A stretch of DNA of 64,000 nucleotides from Serilophus lunatus (Eukaryota > Chordata > Aves > Passeriformes > Eurylaimidae). This document shows, piece by piece, positions 10,541-24,565 of this stretch; position 1 is the stretch's first letter; every line of letters begins with the position of its first letter. Position numbers and translations under genes: made by a program. The DNA lies in assembly GCA_013399895.1 (NCBI GenBank), contig VXBA01001173.1:79208-143207 (forward strand), in the 5' to 3' direction. The notes below the pieces were generated by a model, which saw only the letters and a list, made by a program, of their open reading frames with translations, made no database searches and had not been told where the DNA came from.

Positions 10541-13500
10541 TTTTGACTAATGTGGTATTAAATTTCTTTCAGTCTCAGAACCATCATAGCATATTTCCAG
10601 CATAGTCAAGTTAGCCAACTGGAGAGTTTGCCATTGTCTCAGCAGCCCAGAGAAGAGGTCTCACAGTTAACTGCAGGTCCATAACATAGCCATGACCCTG
10701 GAAAAGAATGAACAGTTCATTCTGGTAACAAGAAAAATGTTTCTGATTTTTTTTGAGAATTAACAAAATCTTAGAGAAGTAAAAAACAGAATCTTACTAC
10801 AGCCAGGTCATTTTCTTAAGCAAGATCTTCCATTTCCCAAATATGCATAACATTCATATTACACACTTGATTGCACTACTGTCATGCTGTCTAGACTGTC
10901 AACAGAAAATGAAGCCATAGGAAATAGGATGCGAACCTTCAGTAACACAAGGTCATACAGTGTGCTTAAATAAACTGTTCATATAGTAAAAGATGATCTG
11001 AAATCATACTCTTTGTAAATAGGATTATAAATATAACAGTAAGAAATAAGAAATTGTGACTAGAAATATAATTGTTAAAAATTATGTTCTACATAGTAGT
11101 TATGCTTAGAAATACTAGTACCTTACCAAATTTTTGAGAGAAGCTTGCAGGAATAAATAATTTCAGATATTCTTACTAAAGAGAAAAGGGGATTAGATCT
11201 GTACTTAACTAGAGAAGAAGTTTAGATTGTGTCAAAGAGTTCTTTATACAACCAGTCACTGAAACTTGCTATCTGTATAAGGGGTGTCATGTATCGCATA
11301 TGAGAGTGTTGAGGCAGTGTTGAGGAGATCACAAAATCACACCACCAAAATACTGTGCATCTCCTACTGCTAGTAAGAACATGACTTGCATCTACATTCA
11401 AGATGTATATCACCATTCTGAATAATTACGAGAAAGAGAATTAATATAGTCTTCAATCTTAACCACAGGAAAAATTATTCTATTTAAAATACAAGCAGAT
11501 AAGCCTGGCAGGCAGTATTCTCAGTGATGGGCAGCCACTCTTACTAGTAAAATTGTAAGAGACCAAAAAAAAAAAAAAAAAAAAAAAAGTTCTTTTTTTC
11601 TGCTACTTGACAGTCACAAATTTACAACCATTTGTGTCCACAGGTGCTAAAAATAAATCTGTATGTGTACAATTATACGGCTTATATTTCCTTTGAAAAT
11701 TATGTGCACACTTAATTCCTAATAGTGCTAAGCCTGCCTTGTCACTACAAGCAGAGATATTTTTACGTTACAGAACATAGAGAAAGGAGAGTTATGCTGA
11801 AACAGAAAGGGGAATATAGGATGACAACTTCATTTGCCTATAGTTTTAAGACTTAGATAACTCCACAGACCAGAAGCTATTGTTGCATCTCAAGCAGCTG
11901 GACTATTAGGAGAGCTGAGCTGCGTTGAACTAGTTCTCAAACTCAACACCATATTATCATCCCAGATTACTGTTCATGTCTAGTGCGTACCAGACCAAAC
12001 CTTTCCATCATTTGCTCTCTCCTTTCACGCTTCCTACTCAAAAACAACTCTAATGCCTCAGGAAACTTGTCATTCTTGCTACCAACTGGTGGAGTTCGCT
12101 CTTCTTCCAGACATTTCCCATATACCATTTGTATATACAGTATCTAGTTGCCTGGAGACTGGCTATCAAATCAAAGAGTATTCATTGTGTTAGGTTATGG
12201 TGCTCACATCAGGGCATTGCCTCTGGTGCTGTGAACAACTCTTTCTCTTCTTGTGTTTCTGCCCTCCAAGTGAGTCTGTCTTTACCATGCCAAAAGCTAC
12301 TGTGACAGGAGATATTGGGGCAACAAGAGTAATAGTGGTGGAATATTTTAAGAGAGTGATGATTTGAAACAATTTATTTTGAGTCTTGACATTCATACAG
12401 TAAAGACAAATTGCCCCAAATGTGAGAATGTTCAAATGCTTATTTAATTCAGGTAAGTTTTCTTGTATATGATTATCTTGAGAAGTAACAATATAATGTG
12501 CCTCATTTGAGTTAGGGTGACACATGTTACGGCTGTGATACTTATACACAATGCAGAAATGTGTACAATAAGTTTAAGGATACTATCAATGACAAAACAG
12601 AGACTCTTAGGACATAAGTGCAAGGATGAAAGCTCTTTGGAAAGGATTGGGAAGAACACAGCTAAGAGAGTATAATATAAATTGAAGATTGTTGTTTAAG
12701 ATGATTACGTTAGTTGCCTTCATGCTTTGGAATCAAATCAGTGGAAATCAGCTTGATTGCTAAACCAATGAACCACTGATAATTTACGTAAGCAATAGAC
12801 TAACAAAACAGTAAAATTGTGTATTCCAGACACTATGATTGTTTCTCTAAAGTAATGTGATAAAATCAATAGAGTTTTCTTAGGCTCTCAAATTGTTAAA
12901 AATTATATAATAATTTACGGTTCTAAACTGAAAAGCTGCTTTGTAGTGAAGGGTCAAATGATTCCCTCTACACAACTCAGGAAGCATCAAATACATTAAG
13001 TCTGTGACTAATTTTTGACATCACAGTCATTGTGACTATACTTAGTTCACTTGGTGAGGTAGATAATACTTGTTCAGTTTAAACTTCACACCATAAACCA
13101 TAAAAGGCACGTAACAGAAACCCTCTTGGTATAGCTGCAGTTACATTTGAGAGAGAAGAGGCAAGAAAGAGCTTATAAGAATTCTCAGAATGGAATTCTC
13201 AGTGGCACTGTTTGAGAAAGAATAATGAAGAATAGAAACAAGAGAAATGTGGGTAGCCTGCACAAACTATTAGAATATTTTGGTGTTTCTCATTCATTAC
13301 TTCTTTGTCATTTCAATTTGTGTCCTATCAGGACACAATCTGATATGCTGTAAACCATAAAAGTTTGAGAACCAAAGAGAGCCTGTTACTATCTGTCTTG
13401 GTTTTTTTATATCATGGTGAAAAGAACTTTCCTGTATGAAATATGGGTGTTAATAACAACAGACAGAATAGTTCAAGCAAGAGTTTTCAGGTTTTTGGAT

Positions 13501-15330
13501 AAATCTAGCCTGTGGGTAATAAATGATGAAAATATGGATTTAACACCAATGTTAATGATGTTTAAAAGACAAAATTACATTTACAACACAATTTATTATT
13601 AGCACGCTATATTATCAGTATATTAAGACGTAGTATATACCTACAGGCAAAATGGTAATGATAATCATACAGTAGATATTTTTTAGAATGTGGATTATTT
13701 GCATTAAAAAATATATGGAAGTAGCTTTCTCGTAACATTCCACAAAATAGATAAAGAAGGAATACTCTGAAGAAAATCAAAAGGGGTGGGATAAAGGCAA
13801 TGAATTTTACATTGCTTAGTGGAATTAGAATATCCGAAGCCAGCCAAAGAAAAGAATAAGGAAAGGGAAGCTGAAAAAAGATATAAAAATATTGTGCAAA
13901 TCTGGAAAAGGCACAAGATAAATAATTTCAGAACTTTTTAGCATACTAAAAAGAAATACTTTGAAATCATCCAGTGTAAATACTCCTATGTCACATATAA
14001 TATGCAGAAAGTAAAGAAACAAACAAAAAGACTGTAAGAAACTCTTGGTTAAATTAAGCTTTCTAAAGGGCAATGCCAAATCAGAAGCAAGAGTGGAGTA
14101 ATTCCAAGTACATTTAGGATGCCTTCAGCTACATGTGTAACGTTCAAGAATCTGATTTACAAAATCTTGGCACTATAATATCTGATCACTTTAGAAAAAA
14201 TTCAGAGTGCAGATGTTACTTTGAAAACATAGGATTTTAATTCTGAATTGTTTAATATAATATCTTATTCATTTCTGCATGTTTTTGGAGACAGAGAACA
14301 ATTAGTGAATAAATCTAGGAATTTCTGAAAAATAAAATGAAGGCAAAGATCACGGTTTTCAGTTTACATATAATCACCATTTCCTATTCTATATCTAAGT
14401 AGTCCTAATGGATATTGAACTGAAATAAATACATGTTCGCTATGAAATGATACAACTATTTTTATATCTTAAACTATATTTCTAAAAATAGGATTTTATC
14501 CCCTTAATATCCCTGTAGATCACATATTGTTATATTTTAACATCCAGTTCTTTCAGAGTCAGTGAGTCCAGCCTTGCTCTCTGTGCAGCTGAAGATATTT
14601 CTTAAATTGTCAATGACTTCAGTGATCTCGCTCTACATTCACTGCTACCAGACTTCTTTGGGATGACCCAAGAGTCAATGCAGCCCTTGTTTTCAACCAG
14701 TTATTGTCTGCCAGTTCCTATGCAAGCCCTGAGACATTAGTATAGATTATGACATAATGCAAATTTATCTTTCAGTTATCAGAACATTTCACGCATAATT
14801 TGTGAAAGAATAAATTTAACTGGTTTTGTGTGCTTTTGGTTTTTTGGGGGTTTTTTTTGTTTTTCATATTCATGGCTTGTTAAGAAATTTCCATCAGAAT
14901 ATATAAAAACAATTCTTTCTAAAAATGAGTTCTTTTTCTACCAGTAATTTAAGTGCCAGGAAATTTCTAAGAAATAAAATTTGAAAATTATAATTTTTCA
15001 ATTTTCAATATTGGCAGAAGACTTTAGTTCATTGGTGCTAAACAATATAAATAATAATCAAATAATTTCAATATCTTGTTTCATTTTGGGTTTTTTAAAA
15101 TATATTTTTATTTGAATGGGTAAGTGTATTTTAAAAACAAGAATATGTGTGCAGAGACTTTTTGATGAGGATGTCTGTGTACCTTAGTGATCTAAAGTAT
15201 AACAGCTTCAGCTGTAGTGTTTTGTGTTGTCCTTCAAGATACTTATATATTTCAGATGCTTAGAATTTTCACGTTTTAACAGTTCTGCATGTTTAAAATA
15301 AAAAGAAGAACTTTATACCCTTTAACAGGA
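10541..15330. other. 4.8 kb AT-rich unique-looking DNA with a poly-A tract
   Basis: No gene or clear repeat family was recognised. A pure run of 24 A lies at 11565-11588. Minus-strand open frames at 12190-12659 and 13704-14079 show no domain and no splice context that I can support. Confidence 0.45.
11565..11588. repeat. poly-A tract (24 A)
   Basis: An uninterrupted run of 24 A. It could be the tail of a retroposed sequence, but I see no recognisable body upstream. Confidence 0.9.
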
Positions 15331-15925
15331 ACAATGAATGATCAAAATTGGCAAAACTCAAATAGTTGGAAGTGCTCCTCCTGTTTGAACTAACCAAACT
15401 TTGGCACAAGCTGATGCTCAGCAAATTGGACTAATCTAACTTAATCCTATTGTGCATGATATCAGTGAGAACTCAATACCAAATACCCCCCAAAGAGGTT
15501 CGGCTGGAGACTGGGCAGATAACTGGGCAAAACCGCACCAACACAGCAGAAAATCTGACTATGAATCGACCACTTTTCACTGTAAATATCTGCAGCCATT
15601 AATGTCAGTGGAACTCTCCCTCCACATCTGTCTGTGCGTGTCATGGTGATCTCCCGTCAAATATGGACACTTCTCAAGGTTGAGAGGTCCCCTACCTGAC
15701 ACCAGACATCACTGAGCTGGTAAGAGTAATTTTTTCTGTGCATGTAGCATTTGAGACACATCTAGTTAAGTTTACACAAAAAACTTAGTAGCATTTTAAC
15801 CAATAATACTTGTGTGCTTATTGAATATTTAACATACTAAAGTGTTTTCAATAAAGCTTGATAAACTGACTACTAGACCAGATTTGCCTGTGTAAACTCT
15901 ATTTCACTGCAACACCAGCCCACAC
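15331..15925 (+). mobile_element. probable LTR (ERVL-like)
   Basis: A compact block with a poly-A signal AATAAA at 15850-15855, followed after about 55 bases by a TTTCACTGCAACACC segment resembling U5 ends of avian LTRs. GAGACTGGGCAGATAACTGG and a CTTCTCAAGGTTGAGAGGT motif near 15670 are loosely similar to the LTR-like family at 26.0 kb. Boundaries and target-site duplication were not found, so the extent is approximate. Confidence 0.4.
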
Positions 15926-17390
15926 ACTAAGTCCCTCTCTGTCTTGGTGATTCTTCCCCCCTCTCTGTCGTGATGATTCTAATAATTTCTACAAACTCTT
16001 CTGAAAACACAATTTTAATACTGATTATGATTTTCAACACTCGTGTCAAAGTTATTGAAATATCCTTAAGCATAATGATACTTTATTACGAAGCCAGGAC
16101 TGATTTGTTTTGTTTTTCTATTGTTTTTGTCCTGTGTTTGTATGTTTCCCAGTAGAATTAATGTTTTGTTTCTAAATCTTGTCTTTAAGGATTGCTGCAT
16201 TAATACTGCTATCAATAACATTAATAGCAATAATATGCACATTGTAGTAAAAGAGAAAGTTTATTTTTGCAAGTATTTTCCGGTTACTGTTCATAAATAT
16301 AAAGCATTACTCCTTTTTATTCTCTGTGAATATTCCTACATATAAAGGATATATGCTGACAATGAAAACTGATGTACTGAAGAAATTTTTTTTTGTTGGT
16401 GTTGAAGTAAGTATTAGTCTTTGAAATAATTTCTTCAGCTATATCTCTTTGATTAGTACTTATCAAAGGTGTTGACATAGTATCACCCAGTAATCCACAG
16501 GTTCAATATCTTATTCTGAAAAAAACTCATTTCAGTGAGGTAGCAACAGTTTGAAGGTCATAATAATCTCTGAAGGTCAATTTCCTGAAGCATGGTTCAA
16601 AGCTTTTGCTACATGCAGAGGTGAACTGGGTGTTTTGCTGCAGCCTACTTCAATCAGGAGCTAACTTGTGAATAATCAAGAAATATTTCACAAATACTTC
16701 TAAGATCCACTTTCCTAATCCAAAGGTGTGATAGGGTGCAGCCAACCATGGTAATTCAACTTGGAACAAGTTATTATCAGTTAGAAAACATGTTGGTAGG
16801 CTGAAAGGTGCTGGAGACTTTAAAGACTTCAAATGCTTTCTCGAATAGAATATGTACTTTTCTACTTGTCTGCTTCCCCAAATGTGTCATTTATCTGCTG
16901 CAGCAGGACCTTTTCTATTCAAAGCAAGTGAATAAAGTGAGGGTGAAAGGATGGATACATCACCCTCAAGCAATTTCCCCCTCTAATTTTTATGATTCTC
17001 TAAAAATTTGTGACCAATTAAGGTTATAACCTCTCACACAAACACTGTGCATGCAAATCTCTCTAGCACAGCATACGCTGTCCTTAGACTGATGTTTTAG
17101 CCCAAGGGAATTCAGGGTGATCTCCTAAACAAACAGTATAAATTAACTTAGGAGAACAGAGACAGAAGCAATTAAATATCTGTGAAAACATTAATATTGA
17201 ACTTCTTTTATGCTGAAGCTGAGAGCTTTCATTTGCACTTTAGAAGTTTCTTATATCTGTTTTTACCTCAGTCTGTAATTACATGTTTTTTCCCCTCTTT
17301 TCCCACCCCATTTCCCCCTCCCATTTTCCATGGTTACTAACATCTCAGAGTAATTCTTACAGAATTTGATGCTCTGGCATATCACAGCCA
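15926..17390. other. AT-rich unique-looking DNA
   Basis: No gene or recognised repeat. A CTCTCTGTCNTGNTGATTCT motif occurs twice in a row near 15935-15980. Confidence 0.4.
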
Positions 17391-17640
17391 AATAGAATCA
17401 TTCCTTGACCATTCAGGCTGGAACAGACCACAGGACATCTCTGTTGCAACCTCTACTGACATGGTCAGACCTGATCTTAGATCAGGTTGCTCACGGTTTC
17501 CTCCAGCTGGGGTTTGAAGTCCCTCAAGTACAAAGAAAAGCTGTGGAGCCTCTCTGCCCAACCAGTGCCACTGCTTAATCATTCTTATAATGATTTCCAT
17601 CCTCTCTACCACATGCATTTGGAACCTCTGCTACTTCAGT
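17391..17640 (-). mobile_element. CR1 LINE 3' fragment
   Basis: Reverse-oriented CR1 3' sequence: AATAGAATCATTCCTTGACC, then AGGCTGGAACAGACCACAGG, GATCAGGTTGCTCACGG and CCTCTCTGCCCAACCAGTGCC. The order matches the complement of a CR1 3' end. It is diverged and short, so it is an old truncated insertion. The opposing open frames of 78 and 81 codons here are repeat-derived. Confidence 0.75.
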
Positions 17641-18322
17641 GTAGCCCTGCTGTGTTCCATCCTTTTACCAGGCACAGCTGTGAGGAGTTGGTTTCTGTGA
17701 CCTGTCCAGGACATCTGATACTCAGCAGATAATGTTACACTCAAGACTAGTCTAGAAACAGGGTTCCTCAACAACAAACTACTTTCAGGTTTTGACATAA
17801 GCACAAGAGGATGCTATTGCAATATACCTGAGAGTAAACTTGGGAGCAACATGAGAACACTTGTGAAGAGGACAGCCATTAAAAGGTTTGGTTTACTACC
17901 GATATAGAAAACAAAATAAGTTCAATTCTGTGAGTTGTATTAATTTCTCTCATTGTAACAATGATGTGAGGAAGTGATTAACTTCAGAAATTTTAGTCTC
18001 CTCCTAAAAAGGTAAGTTGTATCACTCCCCAGATAGAGCAATCTGACTCAGCACATTTACACTGTGTTTTACACTATACTGGCGCAGCAGTCATTACAAT
18101 CAGCAGTACTTTTAATTTCAAAACTTTGGGCGAACTTTTTCTCCTTAGTCAAGTACAATAGCTTTGAGAACTTTTTCCCCTTTTCTGTATTTTTGGTTTT
18201 GTTTTTTGTTTGGTTGGGGTTTTTTTAGCAGACAACATGTGAAAAAGAGAGCATGAAAGCATACAGGATCCTAGATGTAAGGTAAGAGGAATATCTGTTA
18301 GAATACCCACCCCATTTTGCTA
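17641..18322. other. AT-rich unique-looking DNA
   Basis: No gene or recognised repeat. A T-rich GTTTGGTTGGGG patch precedes the LTR. Confidence 0.4.
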
Positions 18323-18327
18323 TCGGG

Positions 18328-19877
18328 TGTGGTGAGTTTACCACTAGGAGGCGTAACAGTGACAAAAGACTGAATAGAGATGCAACAACAAACACTGATT
18401 TCTTTTCTATCGGTCTCTATAGAACTATAGAATCCCACTAGGCACTAAACAGATACAACAAATAACCACCCGACAACGTCACACAATAATAAAAAAAACC
18501 AAAATGACAAACTGCTCCTCCAAGCAGATTTTTGGGCTGAGGAGCAGAGGGAAGGAAGGGAAAACCTCTTTGAAGATGGTATCTCCCAGTCTTGGAGCCT
18601 CTGGAAGACAGAAACAATGAGAAGCACCTTCCCACCCAGAACCCAAGGGGAAAAGATAGCACACTTGCAGCTGGGTTGTCTCCTGGTGCCACTGTTGGAG
18701 CTCTGATGGTGCTGCGTGATAAGGGGAGCTGGTAGGGACCAGGAGGAATGGCACTTGATGGACCACGATGAGCTGGCCAAAAGGGGACAGGACTTCTGGG
18801 GTTCTGGCTTTTATGGATGCTTGATATTGCGTGAACTTGGACTCCTCTTCCCAACTAGGCTGTCTTCCTATTGGTTGGCAGTGTTGGGCACTGCCCTTTC
18901 CTGCGATTTTGGCAGTCTGAGCAACATGGTACTTCCCGCCAAAAAGCTATGTGCTCTAGACCTGGGCCTGGTGGCCGCCACCACTGCCAACCGCAGGGGC
19001 ACTCCCAGGACCAGCGGCACCACCCCTGGGGCCCCTGCTGCCTGTAGGGACCAACCGCAGACGATGGGGGCTGCCCATGGGGGCAGCTGCTGCTGCATGC
19101 CTCCCAGCAGCATGGGAAAGGGCTGCAGGGCCGCAACCACCCCCGGCAAGGCCCTGCAAGCCATTCGCTGGGAGAACACCACTATCCCACACCGCTCTGT
19201 GCCACTGTGACGTGTGGGGATCTGTGCGGGGCCAGGGCTTTGCACCCACACGACCACCAAGCCCAGCCCAGCTCACTGCGGTGTGGACATTGGCACTGCG
19301 GTACAACCATCAAGCTTCACTGCTGCCCGCTGCCACCTGCACCGCCAGGCGACGCAAAGACGGAGGCCACCCCACTGTGCTCCATCACGCAGACCAGGCA
19401 GTGGGTGTGGTCCCATCGAGCAGTTGAGAAGATGAGCAGGAGAAACCCCACAGATGCCAGGACTTTGGTATGTGGAGAAAGGGAAAAGCTCCATGCCCAC
19501 CACGTCCCTGGTTCCCACACCAACAGTAGTGTGGGGGAAGAAAAATCAGCGGGCGCATGGGCTAGGGCTCCACGCCTGAACAGCTGCCTAGCGGCAGCAA
19601 GCAGCACCAGGTGCACGGGGCAAAGGGCTTAGGCGGGCGAGGGAACTGGTGCCACGGGAAACCACAGGAAGGAGCCTGGCCCCGAAACAGCCCCATCCCA
19701 CCTCTCCTCTGTCTCACCGAGCCCAAGGTCCCCGGAGCTAGGATCCGCCAACCCTCCTCTGTTCTCCGCTCCCGGGAATTTTGGGGAAACACACAAGAAA
19801 ATGGTTTTAATGGTTTAACAGACAAACACTTTCCCTCCCCTCAGAAAACAAAAAACTTCAACTTCAAACTCACTGCA
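18328..19877 (-). mobile_element. solo LTR, family A copy 2
   Basis: On the plus strand it starts TGTGGTGAGTTTACC and ends CTCACTGCA, with flanking 5-mers TCGGG (18323-18327) and TCAGG (19878-19882) that differ by one transition. Read on the minus strand, a TATA-like CATAAAAG lies at 18808-18815. The AAATCAGTGTTTGTTG segment near 18385-18405 is a decayed form of the AATAAACCTGTGTTTG poly-A region in the copy at 55182. Motif order agrees with family A copies at 7644 and 55182. The middle (18950-19780) is GC-rich and generates spurious open frames up to 164 codons. No internal retroviral genes are present. Confidence 0.78.
18341..18358 (+). promoter_or_regulatory. degenerate CTCF-like motif in LTR
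   Basis: CCACTAGGAGGCGTAAC occupies the same place relative to the LTR terminus as the strong motif at 7658, with a G-to-A change in the G run and loss of the GCGC end. It probably binds more weakly, or not at all. Confidence 0.4.
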
Positions 19878-19882
19878 TCAGG

Positions 19883-20799
19883 ACAGGACATTTCTCCATT
19901 TTATAAATATTTCATCTTATGTTATTTAAAGATCAGATTTTAATCAGAAATCAGCCTTCATTATGCATGCACTACATACTGACAAAGCATGTAAAACCTA
20001 GGCCTTTTTCAGTAAAACTGACAAATTGGCACTCCTATTTAGTTGTTCAAGCAATTTAGATGTGCACAGGACACATGCTTGTGCAAAATCAGTTTACCTG
20101 TCTGAACTTCACTAGTCAATTACACAAGGATTTTCAGAAGACTCTTATCTTTCCTTTTTTCTTTTTTTTTTCTTTTTTGTTGAATGATTTTTTCCTTTTT
20201 TAAAATTTTATTTTATTTGTAAGTTATTATGAAGCACTCTAAGCAAGCTAGTTTCTCTGTAAGAAGGATTATGGTAAAAGAAATCATGAAAACAGAACAG
20301 TAGGTCTACTTTGAACTCAGATCTTCACCAACCCAATGTGACTGGCATTTCAGGATAAATTAGTCTATTAGTTCTATACCACATTTAAGTTTTTCTGAAT
20401 GAAACTTTTCTAGTTAATCAACAGGAATTTGTTGCTGTTATATTCAAAACTTTTGTACAGGATGCTAATAGCCCTGTTCCTTCTGGGCCTCTACCACACA
20501 GTTTTGAGTGAGTCACCATAGTAATAACACAAAGAAATTTCTGTTATGAATTATAGAGGCAGATTAAATCACTGAGTGCTTTGCACACACAGTAGATATT
20601 CTATCAAATATCACTACAGTAGCCTTAAAACTACAACATTTAAAGATTTGCATGAAAAATATGCCTGAATCTATAATAATAATGTTAAATTTATTTTAAT
20701 CATAATTTACTTTACATTTCTGGCTCATTTAATTTCTTCAGCACATCTTCACAGTTACCTGAAAGGGGCTTGCACTGATTTGGGGGTTCTATTCTGCCA
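19883..20799. other. AT-rich unique-looking DNA
   Basis: No gene or recognised repeat. A T-rich TTTTC tract lies at 20150-20200. Confidence 0.4.
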
Positions 20800-21055
20800 T
20801 GTTTCAGGTGAAAGGATGAGAGGAAGTGGCTTTAAATTGCACCAGAGAAGGTTCAGATTAGATATTAGAAATTTTTTTCACTGACAGAGTGGTCAGGTAT
20901 TGGAGGAACTTGCCCATGGAGGTGGTAGAATCATTGTCTCTGGAAGTGTTCAAGAAACATCTGGATGTGGGTGCTGGGGATATGTTTTAAGGTGATTATG
21001 GTGGTGCTAGATTTAGACGGTCCCGAATGTCTCCTCCAACTTTGATTCTACAAAA
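20800..21055 (+). mobile_element. CR1 LINE 3' UTR fragment
   Basis: Typical CR1 3' region: GGTGAAAGGATGAGAGG, then AAGGTTCAGATTAGATATTAG, GGAGGTGGTAGAATCATTG, GAAACATCTGGATGTGGG and a degenerate TTTGATTCTACAA end. It is severely 5'-truncated and non-coding. Confidence 0.85.
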
Positions 21056-24000
21056 CCATTGCAGAATATCACATGTAAAAGACCAGCATAATAACAATAA
21101 CACTCACTTCCTTTTAATGTTGTAAGATAATTTAAAATAACAAAAAAGCCCAAAGGAATTAATCTTCAAACATGTCAAGTTATTTAAATGATTGGTTAAC
21201 TAACAAAAACTAACTGTTTTATTGGATGCCCTTAATAACCTCCCAGAATCACAGCCCACATTCAAAACACTTTTAGTTTCTTCTTCAACCTAGTTAATTC
21301 ACTCCAGACTCTTGAACTCTGGTTGCAGTAAATTTCAGTCATTTTACAAAAACGCATGGAGTTTGTATCCAGAGCAGCTGTTGGATTGAAATACATAAAT
21401 AATTTACACATTTTTTCTTTCTGAAATGGAGAATTAGGGTGCAAGCATCTATTATGATCAGGGAAGAAGTCTATTAACAGACTGTAAGAATGGTCTAAGA
21501 GCTAGAGATATGCCAAAATTATTTTTTCTATTCTGTGTTTCAGTGATTCTCAACTTCAAATATTTCTGCCAGACAAATACAGTAAAGAAAACCCGTAAAC
21601 ACAAATGACTCTGTAATACATAAACACAGAAACAATTAAGATTGTTTATGTAACTTGTGTATATGTTCACATCCAGGGAATGCTTCTGCAAGTTTGCTTC
21701 ATGTCTTGAATATACTGTCTAGGAATACTTAAGGTGACAGTGCTGCCAAAAATGAGGTGCAGTCCTCTTAATCCTCTATGCTGTTATTGACTGTCTCCCA
21801 CTGACCTGACAATCCTCAGAATACAGCCCTAGTTCAACCACTAACAAGAAAAGGAATTCAAAAGAGAGGGCCAGGATGTGTAGTAAGGGATTCAAAAGGG
21901 GGCTAGGACCAGTCTTTTCATCCCTATTCCATAAAGTTCTGCTTAAAAGAGTCTAGGATATCTTTTTCCCTTCAGTTATCTCTAGTAAATTACTCCCAGT
22001 GGTGTTCAGTGTGGTCCAAGAGCATCAAGATGCTCGGTGTAACCTTGATTAGCAGGCTGAGGTGCCTTCCTGTGATGCACAGCCCTGACAGAAGGCTCTG
22101 TGCATGCTCAGAATTTTGTTTGGCTTGTTCCCACTACTTATTTTTGGTATTTGTCAAAAGTTATGGGATCTAGAATCAAAATAAATCCTCCATAGTAAAG
22201 TCTGTTGCAAAAGATTCTACTAATATTAATGTGAAATGGGTCAGAAAGTATCAGGATTACTGAATCTTTTGACTCTCTGACCTCTTCTGTAATGTAGAGT
22301 TTTAGCCTCATGGACCACTAGAGCCGTTTTGAGAAACAAGTCAACCATTTCTTAAGAAGCTTATGCAGCTTTTTTATGGGCATTGAATAGTAGGAAAGCT
22401 CTGACTGTATGTACATCAGTTGCAGAATAAAAGTGAATGTGATCCACAATCACATATTTTTAATATATTCCAGGGAATAGGGATGAAACATTAGATTAGA
22501 AGTGAAGTAAAACATAGAAAGGTGAGAGAAGAGTTTTGCAAAATAGGAAACTAAAAATTGTTTCCCTATCTGCATAATGTGAAGACAAAGGATAATTTCT
22601 GGAATCAAGAAAATTAACATGTAGTAGTTAGCGGAATTCTGAGAGCTCTAGGGCACAAAGTTAGACAATATGTTTAAAATAAAAGGCCTGTACTTAACAG
22701 TACTGCAAGTAACCCAACTGATTAAAGAAATTCTGATTTTCTAAAAATATATTTTTAAAAAATATAAGGGGCTAATACTAAGTAAAATTTTTGTTACCTT
22801 CATTAAATGTACTAATGGTAGTTGAGTTTATCTGTGTTTCTTAGTTCACTAATTTTAGAGCAGACTTTTTTTGCTTTGTCTTTTTTCATTTGCTGCAGTT
22901 TCTCAAAGGTCCGGAAGATAATTTTTTGTTTATTTGTCTGGGGAATTTTGTGAAATAGCTTATTTGTATATGGTCTCTGTATTATTTTTCAGGAGGAAAT
23001 ACAGATTGGCAAGTCATCTTTTTCCTCATCAAAAATACTCATTGAAATATTTTACTCTTTAATGTGACACATGTCCACTTGAAACACAAAGGGATGGGTG
23101 CATTTGGAGAAAACAACAAGTAAATTGTGTCCAAAATGTCATCTCTAAACTATCCAAGTAAATATGTATCTCTTTTCAAAATACCATTTTCCAAAACTGA
23201 TATTAAAACTTCAGAACTAGATACTTCATATAGTATTTCCAAAATTGCACAGGCGGTCCTTACCACCTGAACATACTGGGACAGCTGAAAAAAATTGTTG
23301 AACTCGGGAAAGCTAGTTATGGGTAGTTTCTACCCATACACCTTTGTTTTTCTGAGTTGCATAAGGGGTCACACTGTTAATTCCACAAGAGACATATATG
23401 GAGAAAAGAAAATATTATCTCCTCCAAAGGGGAATATGAGTGATGTCCTACACCAAAGGACTCTTAGATGAGAAATAAGTGTGGAGAGAAAGAATGTGAT
23501 AGAGCAACTAATAACTGTAAGTTTTTCAGGGCCATACTTATATGGCTTATATGGCTTATTTAGGCTCAGCCTAAAAACAGGAAAAACTACTGCGGTCTAA
23601 AAAATAAGCTTTGCTTCACAGGGCTGTGCCAATGGGTCTGATCCAGAGTGCCATCTTCTCCTTACAGTCATGTATAGAGTGCCCGAATATAAATATATGT
23701 GAAAGAAAACAGAGAAATGTGTAGAATAGATTTAAATTTCCATGCAATCTTCATATTTACTCATATTGTCTCAAAGGTGGGGAATTAATGATCATGTGAT
23801 ATTGAAAATTTATAGTAGTGCTTTTTTTCCGCTATGTGCTGCATCTAAAATATGTCTCTTGGTCAGTTTATCCATTTTTAACCCATACTGGGCTTCTACA
23901 AAATTAAGAAAATTATGTAGAACATGAGAGATATATACAAAAGCTGTCTGTCATCTGAAAGAGACTAGAATATAAAGTACTCACTTGAGAATGCTGAGAT

Positions 24001-24549
24001 CTGAAGCCCAGAACATTCCTCTCAGATGCATGCCTGTATATTTCTAGGTATTAATTATACCGGGAAATTTTAGCATTCCAGTACAACCTTCAGGAAACAA
24101 CAAATAATAGCAAAGGAAGAGGAAATGCCTTCTTGTAAATAGCACTTTCTAAATGAGGAGCTCTCTTCAAGTCAATTCAAGAGACTCTTGAGCCTTTATC
24201 ACTATTAAGTTTCTTGGACAAAGTCAAGAAAATGAATATTTCCCTCTGTTCTGGGATCAATTTTATCCAGCTTGGATTTCTGATTTGATATCTGTAAAGT
24301 GAGAGAGAACAAAAATGGGAAATGAGTCATATTTTGTCGAGCTGTCAGCTATTCAAGTGCTATAGTCACAGTACATACATACTTATTAAGGAATTATTAA
24401 CATTTGGAAGATCAATTCTCTGCAGTAATTCTATATCATTAGACACACCAAATGGTAATTGACATGTTTATGGTTTCTGTCATCAACTTTAGTTTTTAAT
24501 TCCAGAACCAGAAAAGAGGAATATCTGTGCTGTGTTTTCAGTCTTTCAG

Positions 24550-24565
24550 TCTTTCAGCTGAAAGA
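24550..24565. repeat. perfect 16-bp palindrome with central CAGCTG
   Basis: TCTTTCAGCTGAAAGA is its own reverse complement, and TCTTTCAG is also present directly upstream, giving a short tandem. The centre is an E-box. Function unknown. Confidence 0.6.

Noticed and set aside
11565..11588. Tail of a SINE or processed gene
   Set aside because: No recognisable SINE head or coding body lies upstream of the poly-A tract.
23318..23338. 9-bp perfect hairpin as a terminator or RNA gene
   Set aside because: Three-base loop hairpins of this size occur by chance and nothing around it suggests a transcript.
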